Part shown: in pieces, positions 37,803-49,784 of the stretch | How positions within the stretch are numbered: position 1 is the stretch's first letter | How the letters are laid out: every line of letters begins with the position of its first letter | DNA from: Acidovorax sp. FJL06 | GTDB lineage: Bacteria; Pseudomonadota; Gammaproteobacteria; Burkholderiales; Burkholderiaceae_C | NCBI RefSeq assembly: GCF_003852545.1 | Contig: NZ_QAJR01000007.1 | Location: 1-64,000 of the forward strand | DNA length: 64,000 nucleotides | Direction: 5' to 3' | Made by a program: the position numbers and the translations under genes | The notes under the pieces: model-generated | Databases searched by the model: none | What the model was told of the DNA's origin: nothing | What the model saw: only the letters and a program-made list of their open reading frames with translations

Positions 37803-38891
37803 GTGGCTGCTGATTTGTTCTCTCCCGTGGCCCTGGGTGGCGTCACCCTGGCCAACCGCATGGTGATGGCCCCCATGACGCGCAATCGGGCCGCGCCCGA
37901 TGGCGTTCCATCGTCCCTCATGGCCATCCACTACGGACAACGTGGCGATGCCGGGCTGGTGATTGCCGAATCCGCCCCCGTCTCCGCGCAAGGTGTCGGC
38001 TACCCGGGCACGCCAGGCATCTACACCGACGCGCAGGCTGAGGGTTGGCGCCAGGTCACTGCGGCAGTCCATGCCAAGGGTGGCCGCATCTTTGCCCAGT
38101 TGCAGCACTGCGGGCGCATCTCACACCCCAGCCTGCAGGCAGATGGCGGGCCTGCGGTGGCTCCATCCGCGATTCGCCCAGAGGGCATGGCTGTTACTTA
38201 CACAGGTATGCAGCCGTTTACCACGCCACGCGAACTCTCTGCCCATGAAGTCCCCGGCGTGGTGGCCCAGTTCCAGGCCGCATCGCGCGTTGCCCAGGCA
38301 GCGGGCTTCGACGGCGTGGAGATCCACGGGGCCAATGGCTACCTCATCGACCAATTCCTGCGCGATGGAACCAACCAGCGCACGGATGCCTATGGTGGAA
38401 CACCGGCGCGGCGAATGGCGTTCCTGTCGGAGGTCCTGGACGCCGTCGGCGAAGTGTGGGCAACGGAGCGCATTGGCGTGCGCCTGAGCCCGGAGAACCG
38501 TTTTAATGACATGAGCGACAGCGACCCGGCCGCCCACTTCGGGTTCTACGCGAAGGCGCTTTCCGCCCGCCGCCTGGCCTATCTCCATGTGCTGGAGGGT
38601 GACATGACAGCCGCCCCGCACTCGCTGGACTACGGGTTGCTTCGGCGCCAATTTGGCGGAACCTACATCGCCAACAATGGCTATGACAAAGCGCGCGCCA
38701 TGGCAGCCATCCGTGGCGGCGCGGCCGACCTCATCGCCTTTGGCAAGCCCTTCATCGCAAACCCAGACCTAGTGACACGTTTTCGGCACGACCTGCCGCT
38801 CAGCGACCCGGACCCCACCACGTTCTACGGAGGGGATGAGCGTGGGTACACCGATTACCCTGCGGCCGCTACGCCCACCGCGATGGACTGA
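37803..38891 (+). CDS. Old-yellow-enzyme-type alkene reductase (NADH:flavin oxidoreductase)
   Basis: 362 aa, starting at GTG (37803) behind a strong AAAGGAGG ribosome site. OYE signatures include LANRMVMAPMTRNRA, FAQLQHCGRISHPS (flavin site), the substrate-binding pair His-Gly-Ala-Asn in VEIHGANGYLIDQFL, and IGVRLSP. The HxxN pair (rather than HxxH) is the NemA/xenobiotic-reductase type. It reduces activated C=C bonds or nitro compounds using FMN and NAD(P)H. Followed after 10 nt by a TetR gene, as in nemR-nemA systems but in the reverse order. Confidence 0.93.
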   Translation: MAADLFSPVALGGVTLANRMVMAPMTRNRAAPDGVPSSLMAIHYGQRGDAGLVIAESAPVSAQGVGYPGTPGIYTDAQAEGWRQVTAAVHAKGGRIFAQLQHCGRISHPSLQADGGPAVAPSAIRPEGMAVTYTGMQPFTTPRELSAHEVPGVVAQFQAASRVAQAAGFDGVEIHGANGYLIDQFLRDGTNQRTDAYGGTPARRMAFLSEVLDAVGEVWATERIGVRLSPENRFNDMSDSDPAAHFGFYAKALSARRLAYLHVLEGDMTAAPHSLDYGLLRRQFGGTYIANNGYDKARAMAAIRGGAADLIAFGKPFIANPDLVTRFRHDLPLSDPDPTTFYGGDERGYTDYPAAATPTAMD

Positions 38892-38901
38892 AAGCCCCGC
38901 C

Positions 38902-39492
38902 ATGATGAAAACCATTGCACCCAAGCCCAGCACCCGCCAGGAGATCGTTGAAAAAGCCGACCTCTTGTTCTATCAGCGTGGCTTCGAGAGCACCTCGTTT
39001 GCCAACATCGCTGACGAGGTCAAAATTTCGCGGGGCAATTTCTACTACCACTTCAAAACCAAGGACGACATTCTTGCGGCGGTGATAGCGCACCGTGCCG
39101 CCCAAACCCAGGCCATGCTCGATGCCTGGGCCCAGAAGGGGCACACGCCTGCCGACCGCTTGAAGTGTTTTGCGCAGATGCTGATCGACAACCGCCAGGA
39201 CATCCAGCGCTTTGGCTGCCCGGTGGGCACGCTGTGCGCCGAGCTGGCCAAGCGGGAGCATCCCGCACAGGGCGACGCCGGAATGATCTTCGGCCAGTTT
39301 CGCCGATGGCTGGCGGAACAGTTTGCCGCGCTGGGCCGCGCCGACGACGCCGACACACTCGCGATGCACCTGCTGGCCCGCAGCCAGGGCATCGCATCCC
39401 TGGCGAATGCGTTTCATGACGAAGCGTTCATCCGCCACGAGGTCGATCAGATCGAGGCCTGGGTGCAGTCTGTGACTCCTCAGGGCTCTTGA
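38902..39492 (+). CDS. TetR-family transcriptional regulator
   Basis: 196 aa. The N-terminal HTH is typical: ILFYQRGFESTSFANIADEVKISRGNFYYHFKTKDDILAAV (written in the protein with LLFYQRGFES). The C-terminal domain has Cys residues in RFGCPVGTLCAELAKRE that resemble the NemR/AcuR group, in which Cys senses electrophiles. Location after the alkene-reductase gene suggests it represses that gene and itself, and is relieved by electrophilic substrates of the reductase. Confidence 0.9.
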   Translation: MMKTIAPKPSTRQEIVEKADLLFYQRGFESTSFANIADEVKISRGNFYYHFKTKDDILAAVIAHRAAQTQAMLDAWAQKGHTPADRLKCFAQMLIDNRQDIQRFGCPVGTLCAELAKREHPAQGDAGMIFGQFRRWLAEQFAALGRADDADTLAMHLLARSQGIASLANAFHDEAFIRHEVDQIEAWVQSVTPQGS

Positions 39493-39541
39493 GCAGCGCA
39501 GTTCCCCCCCCTACAACCCCATGCCACAGGAGGAGCTCCCC

Positions 39542-39829
39542 ATGCACATTGTTTTTCTCAAATTCGGCCCCAATCGCTCGCAAGCTGCCCAGTGGATGGC
39601 CGCGCACAACCAGTGGATCCAGAGCGGCATCGACGACGGTGTGTTCCTGATGGCCGGTTCGCTGGAATCCGCGCAAGGCGGCGCGATTTTGGCCGCCAAA
39701 ACCACCAAAGAAGAACTCGCATCAAGGGTTCAGCAAGACCCCTTTGTCGCCCACGGTGTGGTGGTGCCGGAGATCATTGGCGTGACGCCATCCCGCACCG
39801 TGGAAGGTTTTGCCAGGCTCATCGACTGA
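39542..39829 (+). CDS. YciI-family protein
   Basis: 95 aa ferredoxin-like fold. MHIVFLKFGPNRSQAAQWMAAHNQWIQSGIDDGVFLMAGS contains the His/Asp pair expected in YciI proteins. Function unknown in general; some take part in ring-cleavage or dehalogenation pathways. The ATG at 39542 sits 7 nt after the AGGAGG ribosome site, which rules out the earlier in-frame ATG at 39521. It lies 49 nt after tetR and belongs to the OYE unit. Confidence 0.85.
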   Translation: MHIVFLKFGPNRSQAAQWMAAHNQWIQSGIDDGVFLMAGSLESAQGGAILAAKTTKEELASRVQQDPFVAHGVVVPEIIGVTPSRTVEGFARLID

Positions 39830-39833
39830 CTAA

Positions 39834-40904
39834 CTATGCATGGTGGTGATGCCCGTGCTCCGCCTCGGTCGTGGTGGTGCGGTGGCCGTTCAGGCCCAGC
39901 TTGGCCAGCAGTTGCACGTCGGCATCCACGTCGGGGTTGCCCGTCACCAGCAGCTTGTCACCATAAAAGATCGAATTGGCCCCGGCCATGAAGCACAGCG
40001 CTTGCACCGCCTCGCCCATTTGCTGGCGCCCGGCCGACAGGCGCACGCGGGCCTTGGGCATGGTGATACGGGCCACGGCAATCACACGCACAAAATCAAA
40101 TGGGTCGATGGGCTCGCTGTCGGCCAGCGGCGTGCCGGGCACGCGCACCAGGCTGTTGATGGGCACCGACTCGGGGTACGGCTGCAGGTTGGCCAGCTGC
40201 GCAATCAGGCCCGCGCGGTGCACGGGCGCCTCACCCATGCCCACAATGCCGCCGCAGCACACGCTGATGCCGGCTGCACGCACGTTTTGCAGCGTGTCCA
40301 GCCGGTCCTGGTAGGCACGGGTGCTCACCACGTCGGTGTAGTACTCGGGGGCCGTGTCCAGGTTGTGGTTGTAGTAATCCAGGCCCGCGTCCTTCAGCGC
40401 CAGCGCCTGGTGCGATTCGAGCATGCCCAGCGTGGCGCAGGTCTGCAGGCCCAGGCCTTTCACGGCGCCGATCAGGGCACTGACCTTTTCAATATCGCGG
40501 TCCTTGGGCGCGCGCCAGGCAGCGCCCATGCAAAAGCGGGTGGCGCCTGCGTCCTTGGCGGCCTGGGCGGCGCGCACCACCTCATCCACTTCCATCAGCT
40601 TGTCGGCCTTCACGCCGGTGTCGAACTCGGCCGCCTGCGGGCAGTAGCCGCAGTTTTCGGGGCAGCCGCCGGTCTTGACCGACAGCAGCGTGGCCAGCTC
40701 GATGTCGCCCGCGGGCCAATGCTGGCGGTGCACGGTCTGCGCCTCGAACAGCAAGTCCATCAAGGGCTTGTCGAGCAGCGCCTGGATGGCCTCGACCGAC
40801 CAGGGGCCCTGTGTGGCGGGCGACGGGGCGCGGCGGTGCAATTGAACCGGTTGCACGGAGGGTGCGGACTGCACTGCGGGGGTAGGGGCCAGGGTGGCGG
40901 GCAT
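39834..40904 (-). CDS. bioB: Biotin synthase
   Basis: 356 aa radical-SAM enzyme that inserts sulfur into dethiobiotin. The [4Fe-4S] motif CPENCGYC is in the first third ([14 protein letters not shown]). Other family blocks are [25 protein letters not shown] and [10 protein letters not shown], with the [2Fe-2S] Cys and Arg ligands. The N-terminus has an unusually long Pro/Ala-rich leader of about 40 residues and the C-terminus ends in a His-rich tail (EHGHHHHA). The start at MPATLAP (40904) is the most plausible. No other bio gene is nearby; biotin would serve the carboxylase encoded downstream. Confidence 0.96.
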   Translation of the reverse strand: MPATLAPTPAVQSAPSVQPVQLHRRAPSPATQGPWSVEAIQALLDKPLMDLLFEAQTVHRQHWPAGDIELATLLSVKTGGCPENCGYCPQAAEFDTGVKADKLMEVDEVVRAAQAAKDAGATRFCMGAAWRAPKDRDIEKVSALIGAVKGLGLQTCATLGMLESHQALALKDAGLDYYNHNLDTAPEYYTDVVSTRAYQDRLDTLQNVRAAGISVCCGGIVGMGEAPVHRAGLIAQLANLQPYPESVPINSLVRVPGTPLADSEPIDPFDFVRVIAVARITMPKARVRLSAGRQQMGEAVQALCFMAGANSIFYGDKLLVTGNPDVDADVQLLAKLGLNGHRTTTTEAEHGHHHHA

Positions 40905-41339
40905 GGGGTGGGTTCCTTCAACAATCAAGGCATCGGCCCTGCGGCGGCGGGTTGCCACCACGGGGCCAGAGGTTGCTTACTCGGTCATCGTTTCTTCGGC
41001 GCGCACTACCCGGTGGATGGGGTTTGGGGCAGGTGCGCAGCGGCTGGGGCGGATTCTGGAGGAGAAAACGGCACAAACGCGCACTGCAGGGTCACAAAAA
41101 GTGCCAACAAAAAGGCGTGCACAACAGCTGGCAATTGCCATGTTTTTTGGAAGCAGAAGCCAGCGTTTTTTTTGCATTTGCAAGCCGTTCGGCATGTGCA
41201 CAAACCAGGCCTTGCCCCATGGCGACAACATGGGCTCATCTGCTGCCATCTGCCGCGCAACAGCCGCCGCACCCGCTGGAAGATGAGCGACGTTGCGGCA
41301 GGATTTGGCCCCACTGGCGGCCCACAGCCCGGTAAAACC
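40905..41339. other. Gene-free interval upstream of bioB
   Basis: 435 nt between the bioB start and the end of the epimerase-like gene. The middle (41085-41190) is AT-richer, with T-runs (TTTTTTGG, then a run of eight Ts near 41166) and GGCAATTGCC. I see no convincing gene or RNA. One open frame on the minus strand (41249-40977) has no family resemblance and normal upstream signals are missing. Confidence 0.5.
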
Positions 41340-41810
41340 TCAGCCCAGCGCCGCAATCACGTCCGCAGGTGCCTGCACCAGCTCGATCAGCACCCCCTCG
41401 CCCGCAATCGGAAACTCGTCGTTGCTCTTGGGGTGCAAAAAGGTGATGTCATACCCCGCCGCGCCCTTGCGGATGCCGCCGGGCGCAAAGCGCACGCCCT
41501 GGGCCGTGAGCCATTCCACCGCCTTGGGCAGGTCGTCGATCCACAGGCCAATGTGGTTGAGCGGTGTGGTGTGCACGGCGGGTTTTTTGTCGATGTCCAG
41601 CGGCTGCATGATGTCCACCTCGACCTTGAACGCGTCCCGGCCCATGGCCAGGATGTCTTCATCGACGTTCTCTCGTTCGCTTTGGAAGGTGCCGGTCTGC
41701 GTGAGGCCCAGCATGTCCACCCACAGGGTCTTCATGCGCTGCTTGTCGGTGCCGCCAATGGCGACTTGCTGGATGCCCAGAACCTTGAACGGGCGTTGGG
41801 GGTTGGTCAT
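41340..41810 (-). CDS. VOC-family protein, probable methylmalonyl-CoA epimerase
   Basis: 156 aa vicinal-oxygen-chelate protein with two beta-alpha-beta-beta-beta modules. [13 protein letters not shown] starts the first; [19 protein letters not shown], with a metal-ligand His, starts the second; and the ligand Glu is in [10 protein letters not shown]. Placed directly after pccA-pccB-meaB-mcm on the same strand, it is the best candidate for converting S- to R-methylmalonyl-CoA. Sequence alone would also allow another VOC function. Confidence 0.75.
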   Translation of the reverse strand: MTNPQRPFKVLGIQQVAIGGTDKQRMKTLWVDMLGLTQTGTFQSERENVDEDILAMGRDAFKVEVDIMQPLDIDKKPAVHTTPLNHIGLWIDDLPKAVEWLTAQGVRFAPGGIRKGAAGYDITFLHPKSNDEFPIAGEGVLIELVQAPADVIAALG

Positions 41811-41821
41811 GATGACTCCTG

Positions 41822-41871
41822 ATTTCATAGCTGCTAGCGCTTGTTGAATAAGCGCAAGAGGCCAAAAACAT
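41822..41871. repeat. Dispersed palindromic repeat, intergenic copy between pccA and the VOC gene
   Basis: TTTCATAGCTGCTAGCGCTT followed by GTTGAATAAGCGCAAGAGGC and an A-rich tail. The AGCGCTTGTT/AATAAGCGC arms can form a hairpin. Good match to the copy at 21388-21435. Confidence 0.75.
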
Positions 41872-41927
41872 TCAAAAAAGGGGCACAAGGCCCCCGGGGA
41901 TGGATGGGTTGCGGGACCGCAGGCCGA

Positions 41928-43976
41928 TCACTGGAATTCCAGAATGATCTGGTCCACCGCCAGCGACTCGCCCTTGCCCGCCGTGATCTTGCCCACCACG
42001 CCGTCCTGTGCGGCAAAGAGGATGTTCTCCATCTTCATGGCCTCGATCACCGCCAGCTTTTCACCGGCCTGCACCTTCTGGCCGGGCTGCACCGCCACAT
42101 CGACCAGCAGGCCGGGCATGGGCGAGAGCAGGAACTTGGACAGGTCCGGCGGTGCCTTGAACGGCATGAGCTTGTGCAGCTTGGCGCCCAGCGGCGACAG
42201 CACCAGCGTGTCGATCTGCGTGCCGTTGTGCGCAATGCGCAGCGCCAGCGGGTTCTTGCCCACGCCACGTTCCACCTGGGCCGTGAAGCCCTGGCCGTTG
42301 CAGGCGCCCTGCACACGGATCTGCCCCAGCGTGGCGTTGCTACTGATCTGATAGCTGTTATCGCCCACCTGGATAGCGCTGGAGCCCGATTTGTCTTCAA
42401 AGTCAGACACCGTCACCTCGTGGTGCTGGTTCTGCCCTTCGGCGCCCAGCGTGACCACCACAAACTGCTCGCCCACCTTCACCTCGTGGCCAGCCAACTG
42501 GCCGCTGATGCCGGAGGCGCGTGCACGGTAGCGGCGGTTCATGAACGCGGCCAGCGCCACCAGGAACAGCGGGTCGCTGTGCGGCACATCTTCGGCGTGG
42601 AAGCCCTTGCCGTAGTTCTCGGCGATAAAGCCGGTGTTGAAGTCGCCGGTCACGAACTTGGGGTGCGCCAGCAGCGCGGCCTGGAACGGGATGTTGCTGC
42701 TGATGCCGCGAATCACAAAGCCGTTGAGCGCTGCGCGCATCTTGGCAATCGCGTCGTTGCGGTCCGTGCCGTGCACGATGAGCTTGGCGATCATCGAGTC
42801 GTAGTACATGGGGATCTCGCCGCCTTCGTACACGCCGGTGTCCACCCGCACGCCCAGCTTCTTGCTGGTGTCGGACTGGAACATGGATTCCTCCGGCGGC
42901 TGAAAGCGCACAAGGCGGCCCGTGGACGGCAGGAAGTTGCGGAACGGGTCTTCGGCGTTGATGCGGCACTCGATGGCCCAGCCGTCGCGCTTCACATCGG
43001 CTTGGCTCAAAGGCAGCTTCTCGCCCGCGGCCACGCGGATCATCAGCTCCACAAGGTCCAGGCCGGTGATGCACTCCGTCACCGGGTGCTCCACCTGCAG
43101 GCGGGTGTTCATCTCCAGGAAGTAGAAGTCCTGGTCCTTGCCGACCACGAACTCCACCGTGCCCGCGCTCTGGTACTTCACGGCCTTGGCCAGTTGCACC
43201 GCCTGCTCACCCATCGCCTTGCGGGTGGCGTCGCTGATGAAAGGCGATGGCGCCTCTTCGATCACCTTCTGGTGGCGGCGCTGGATGGAGCACTCGCGCT
43301 CGTTCAGGTAGATCACGTTGCCGTGCGAATCGCCCAACACCTGGATCTCGATGTGGCGCGGCTCCTGCACAAACTTCTCAATGAAGATGCGGTCGTCGCC
43401 AAAGCTGTTGCGGGCTTCGTTCTGGCAGCTGGCAAAGCCTTCAAACGCTTCCTTGTCGTTGAACGCCACGCGCAGGCCCTTGCCGCCGCCCCCGGCCGAG
43501 GCCTTGATCATCACGGGGTAACCAATGCCTTTGGCGATTTCGACCGCCTGCTCGGGGCCGGCGATGGCATCGTTGTAGCCGGGAATGGTGTTGACCTTGG
43601 CCTCGTTGGCCAGCTTCTTGGACGCGATCTTGTCGCCCATGGCGGCAATCGAATGGGCCTTGGGGCCGATGAAGGCAATGCCTTCGTCCTCGCAGCGCTT
43701 GGCAAAGGCCTCGTTTTCGGAGAGGAAGCCATAGCCGGGGTGCACGGCCTGCGCTCCGGTCTGCTTGCAGGCCGCAATGATCTTGTCGGCCAGCAGGTAC
43801 GACTCGCGCGAAGGCGCCGCACCAATGTGCACGGCCTCGTCGGCCAGCTTGACGTGGCGGGCTTCCTTGTCGGCGTCGGAGTAGACGGCGACGGTGGCAA
43901 TGCCCATTTTCTTGGCCGTTGCAATCACTCGGCAGGCGATTTCGCCACGGTTGGCGATCAGGATTTTCGTAAACAT
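41928..43976 (-). CDS. pccA: Propionyl/acetyl-CoA carboxylase alpha subunit (biotin carboxylase + biotin carrier)
   Basis: 682 aa. Biotin carboxylase domain (1-450) with MFTKILIANRGEIACRVI, ATP-grasp loop KASAGGGGKGLRVA, EMNTRLQVEHPVTE. A BT linker domain follows, and the biotinyl domain at the C-terminus has biotinylation Lys648 in EAMKMEN. With pccB it carboxylates propionyl-CoA to methylmalonyl-CoA; the mcm/meaB neighbours argue for propionyl- over acetyl-CoA. Residues about 526-546 are encoded by a dispersed-repeat copy, in the linker region between catalytic and carrier domains. Confidence 0.93.
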   Translation of the reverse strand: MFTKILIANRGEIACRVIATAKKMGIATVAVYSDADKEARHVKLADEAVHIGAAPSRESYLLADKIIAACKQTGAQAVHPGYGFLSENEAFAKRCEDEGIAFIGPKAHSIAAMGDKIASKKLANEAKVNTIPGYNDAIAGPEQAVEIAKGIGYPVMIKASAGGGGKGLRVAFNDKEAFEGFASCQNEARNSFGDDRIFIEKFVQEPRHIEIQVLGDSHGNVIYLNERECSIQRRHQKVIEEAPSPFISDATRKAMGEQAVQLAKAVKYQSAGTVEFVVGKDQDFYFLEMNTRLQVEHPVTECITGLDLVELMIRVAAGEKLPLSQADVKRDGWAIECRINAEDPFRNFLPSTGRLVRFQPPEESMFQSDTSKKLGVRVDTGVYEGGEIPMYYDSMIAKLIVHGTDRNDAIAKMRAALNGFVIRGISSNIPFQAALLAHPKFVTGDFNTGFIAENYGKGFHAEDVPHSDPLFLVALAAFMNRRYRARASGISGQLAGHEVKVGEQFVVVTLGAEGQNQHHEVTVSDFEDKSGSSAIQVGDNSYQISSNATLGQIRVQGACNGQGFTAQVERGVGKNPLALRIAHNGTQIDTLVLSPLGAKLHKLMPFKAPPDLSKFLLSPMPGLLVDVAVQPGQKVQAGEKLAVIEAMKMENILFAAQDGVVGKITAGKGESLAVDQIILEFQ
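42340..42400. repeat. Dispersed repeat, copy inside pccA
   Basis: GATCTGATAGCTGTTATCGC, then GGATAGCGCTGGAGCC and a T-rich end. The block order (GATAGCTG, spacer, TAGCGCT, GAGGCC-like) matches the family. In frame with pccA, encoding SGSSAIQVGDNSYQISS. Confidence 0.6.
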
Positions 43977-43997
43977 GTTCTTATGCTCCTTGTCCGC

Positions 43998-45530
<1,533 letters not shown>

Positions 45531-45555
45531 GGTCGTCCTTTGGTGAATGGGTTGG

Positions 45556-45612
45556 TGTCTACTATTTATTTGATAGCTGCCAGCGCATGATTGGATTGCG
45601 CTAGCAGCAGAT
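45556..45612. repeat. Dispersed repeat, copy at the 3' end of meaB
   Basis: TACTATTTATTTGATAGCTG, then CCAGCGCATGATTGGATTGCG and CTAGCAGCAG (arms CAGCGCATGA / TTGCGCTAG). It overlaps the last 15 codons and the stop of meaB. Confidence 0.7.
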
Positions 45613-46590
45613 TTCGTGCTGCAGTCGATGCCGCAATGCGTCCTGCGGCCACATCGGCCTGCAATTGGGGTAACAGCTCGCGCACCTGTGGGTGCTGGCG
45701 AAACGCGAGCTTGAGGCCCGCGTCGATGCGCTCCCACATCCAGGCCAGCGCCTGTTTTTCGCGCCGCGTGGCCAGGCGGCCGTTGGCGGTTTGCAGTTGA
45801 CGGAAGTGCGTGACCGCCGCCCAGAAATTGTCCACGCCCTGGCCCAGCAACGCGCTCATTTGCACGACCTTGGGGTGCCACAGGGTGTCATTGTGGTGCG
45901 CGTTCTCGGGGTTGCCGTGCTGGCTCAAGAGGCGCAGGCTCGATGTGATCTGCGCCTCGGCGCGCGTGGCGGCGTTCTTGTCGATGTCAGCCTTGTTGAT
46001 GACCACCAGGTCGGCAATCTCCATCACGCCCTTCTTGATGGCCTGCAGGTCGTCGCCCGCGTTGGGCAACTGCATGAGCACAAACATGTCCGTCATGCCC
46101 GCCACCGCAATCTCGCTCTGGCCCACGCCCACGGTTTCGACGATGACCACGTCATAGCCTGCGGCTTCGCAGACCAGCATGGCTTCGCGCGTCTTCTCTG
46201 CGACTCCGCCCAGGGTGCCACTGGATGGGCTGGGTCGGATGTAGGCCTTTTCGTGCACCGATAGGTGCTCCATGCGCGTCTTGTCGCCCAGGATGGAGCC
46301 GCCCGAGACGGTGCTGGACGGGTCGATGGTGAGCACGGCCACGCGGTGGCCCTGGGCGATCAGGTACAGGCCCAGCGCTTCGATGAAGGTGGACTTGCCT
46401 ACGCCGGGGACGCCGCTGATCCCTAGGCGGAAGGCCTGGCCGGTGTGAGGCAGCAACTGGGTCAGCAGCTCGTCGGCCTGGGCGCGGTGGTCCACCCGCG
46501 TCGATTCGAGCAGGGTGATGGCCTTGGACATGGCGCGGCGCTGCACAGCTGCCGCGCCCTGCACCACCCCATCGAGAAGCGCCGCAGGTG

Positions 46591-46594
<4 letters not shown>
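45566..46594 (-). CDS. meaB: Methylmalonyl-CoA mutase-protecting G-protein MeaB (ArgK)
   Basis: 342 aa P-loop GTPase. Walker [10 protein letters not shown] is at residues 61-69, then [28 protein letters not shown], and the NKxD motif in [11 protein letters not shown]. It loads and guards adenosylcobalamin in methylmalonyl-CoA mutase. The start overlaps the mcm stop (ATGA). The last residues ([14 protein letters not shown]) and the stop are encoded by a repeat copy, so the native C-terminus has probably been replaced. Confidence 0.94.
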
Positions 46595-48759
<2,165 letters not shown>

Positions 48760-48829
48760 GGCGAAGGCTTCTCCGAAGATGGCGTGTGGGTGCGTTAAGG
48801 GCGCGCGGGTAGATCCCGATGTGGCGCCG

Positions 48830-48881
48830 AGTTTACATCATTCATAATTATTGATTCAAAATATTCCTCGCAGCTTACAAT
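48830..48881. promoter_or_regulatory. Divergent promoter region of mcm and gntR
   Basis: Leftward (mcm): TTGAAT (48859-48854) - 18 nt - TAAACT (48835-48830). Rightward (gntR): -10 TACAAT at 48876-48881, 6 nt before the ATG; its -35 is unclear (TTGATT at 48851 is 19 nt away). The palindrome ATAATTAT (48844-48851) lies between the promoter elements and is a candidate GntR operator. Confidence 0.55.
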
Positions 48882-48887
48882 CCGCCC

Positions 48888-49523
48888 ATGTCTGCCCTCA
48901 CCCTCACGCCCCGCGCCCTGTATGAAGAAGTCGCCGAGCAACTGCGCCAGCGCATCTTCCGCCGCGAGCTGGAGCCCGGCAGCTGGATTGACGAACTCAA
49001 GATTGCCGAAGAATTCGGCATCAGCCGCACCCCGCTGCGCGAGGCGCTGAAGGTGCTGGCCGCCGAAGGCCTGGTCACGATGAAGGTGCGCCGTGGCGCC
49101 TATGTGACCGAAATGAGCGAAAAAGACCTGCGTGACGTGTACCACCTGCTCAGCCTGCTGGAGAGCGACGCCGCAGGCGTGGTGGCCGAACGCGCCACCG
49201 ATGAGCAGCTGAAAACCTTGCAGGATCTGCACGCCGAGCTGGAAACGGCCGTGGCCGACCGCGAGAAGTTCTTCGCCATCAACGAGCGTTTTCACATGAA
49301 CCTGCTAGAGATGGCCGACAACCGCTGGCGCAGCCAGATGGTGGCCGACCTGCGCAAGGTGATGAAGCTCAACCGCCACAACTCGCTGTTCAAGCAAGGG
49401 CGCATCGAGGATTCGCTGGGCGAACACCGCGCCATCCTGGCGGCCATGGTGGCGCGCGACGGCCAGGCCACGGTGCAGGCCATGCAGGCGCACTTTGCGC
49501 AGGGGCTGGAAGCGGCAACCTGA
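48888..49523 (+). CDS. GntR/FadR-family transcriptional regulator
   Basis: 211 aa. N-terminal winged helix with ALYEEVAEQLRQRIFRRELEPGSWIDE and GISRTPLREALKVLAAEGLV; the C-terminal FCD-type helical domain has the metal-site residues in INERFHMNLL, and HRAIL later. Divergent from mcm, so it most likely controls the propionyl-CoA/methylmalonyl-CoA genes in response to an acyl-CoA or organic acid. The -10 box lies 6 nt upstream of the ATG and no ribosome site is visible, implying a leaderless mRNA. Confidence 0.92.
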   Translation: MSALTLTPRALYEEVAEQLRQRIFRRELEPGSWIDELKIAEEFGISRTPLREALKVLAAEGLVTMKVRRGAYVTEMSEKDLRDVYHLLSLLESDAAGVVAERATDEQLKTLQDLHAELETAVADREKFFAINERFHMNLLEMADNRWRSQMVADLRKVMKLNRHNSLFKQGRIEDSLGEHRAILAAMVARDGQATVQAMQAHFAQGLEAAT

Positions 49524-49784
49524 GAGCCGGTGCCCCAGCCCTCCACCAACGAACGCCGCCCCGCCACCAGCGCGGCTCAGTGCGGTTTTCTGGGGCAACG
49601 CGTGCGGCCCGGGCCAGCCTGGCAGATGCGCGGCAACGCCACCATTCCGCAAACAGGAACGCACCATTTGCAACACAAGGGGTTATCCCATCCGGCCTGG
49701 GCCCGGGTTCGATCGTTATGATCGCCCGGGTTTCCACCGAGGCCATGGCGCAGGCAGCCATCACGGCCTCTACCGCCGAGTTTG

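Noticed and set aside
40977-41249. 90-codon open frame between bioB and the VOC gene
   Set aside because: No family resemblance, Cys/Lys/Arg-rich in patches, no ribosome site.
49524-49784. Short open frames between gntR and the acyl-CoA ligase
   Set aside because: Pro/Arg/Ala-rich in several frames at once, typical of non-coding high-GC sequence.
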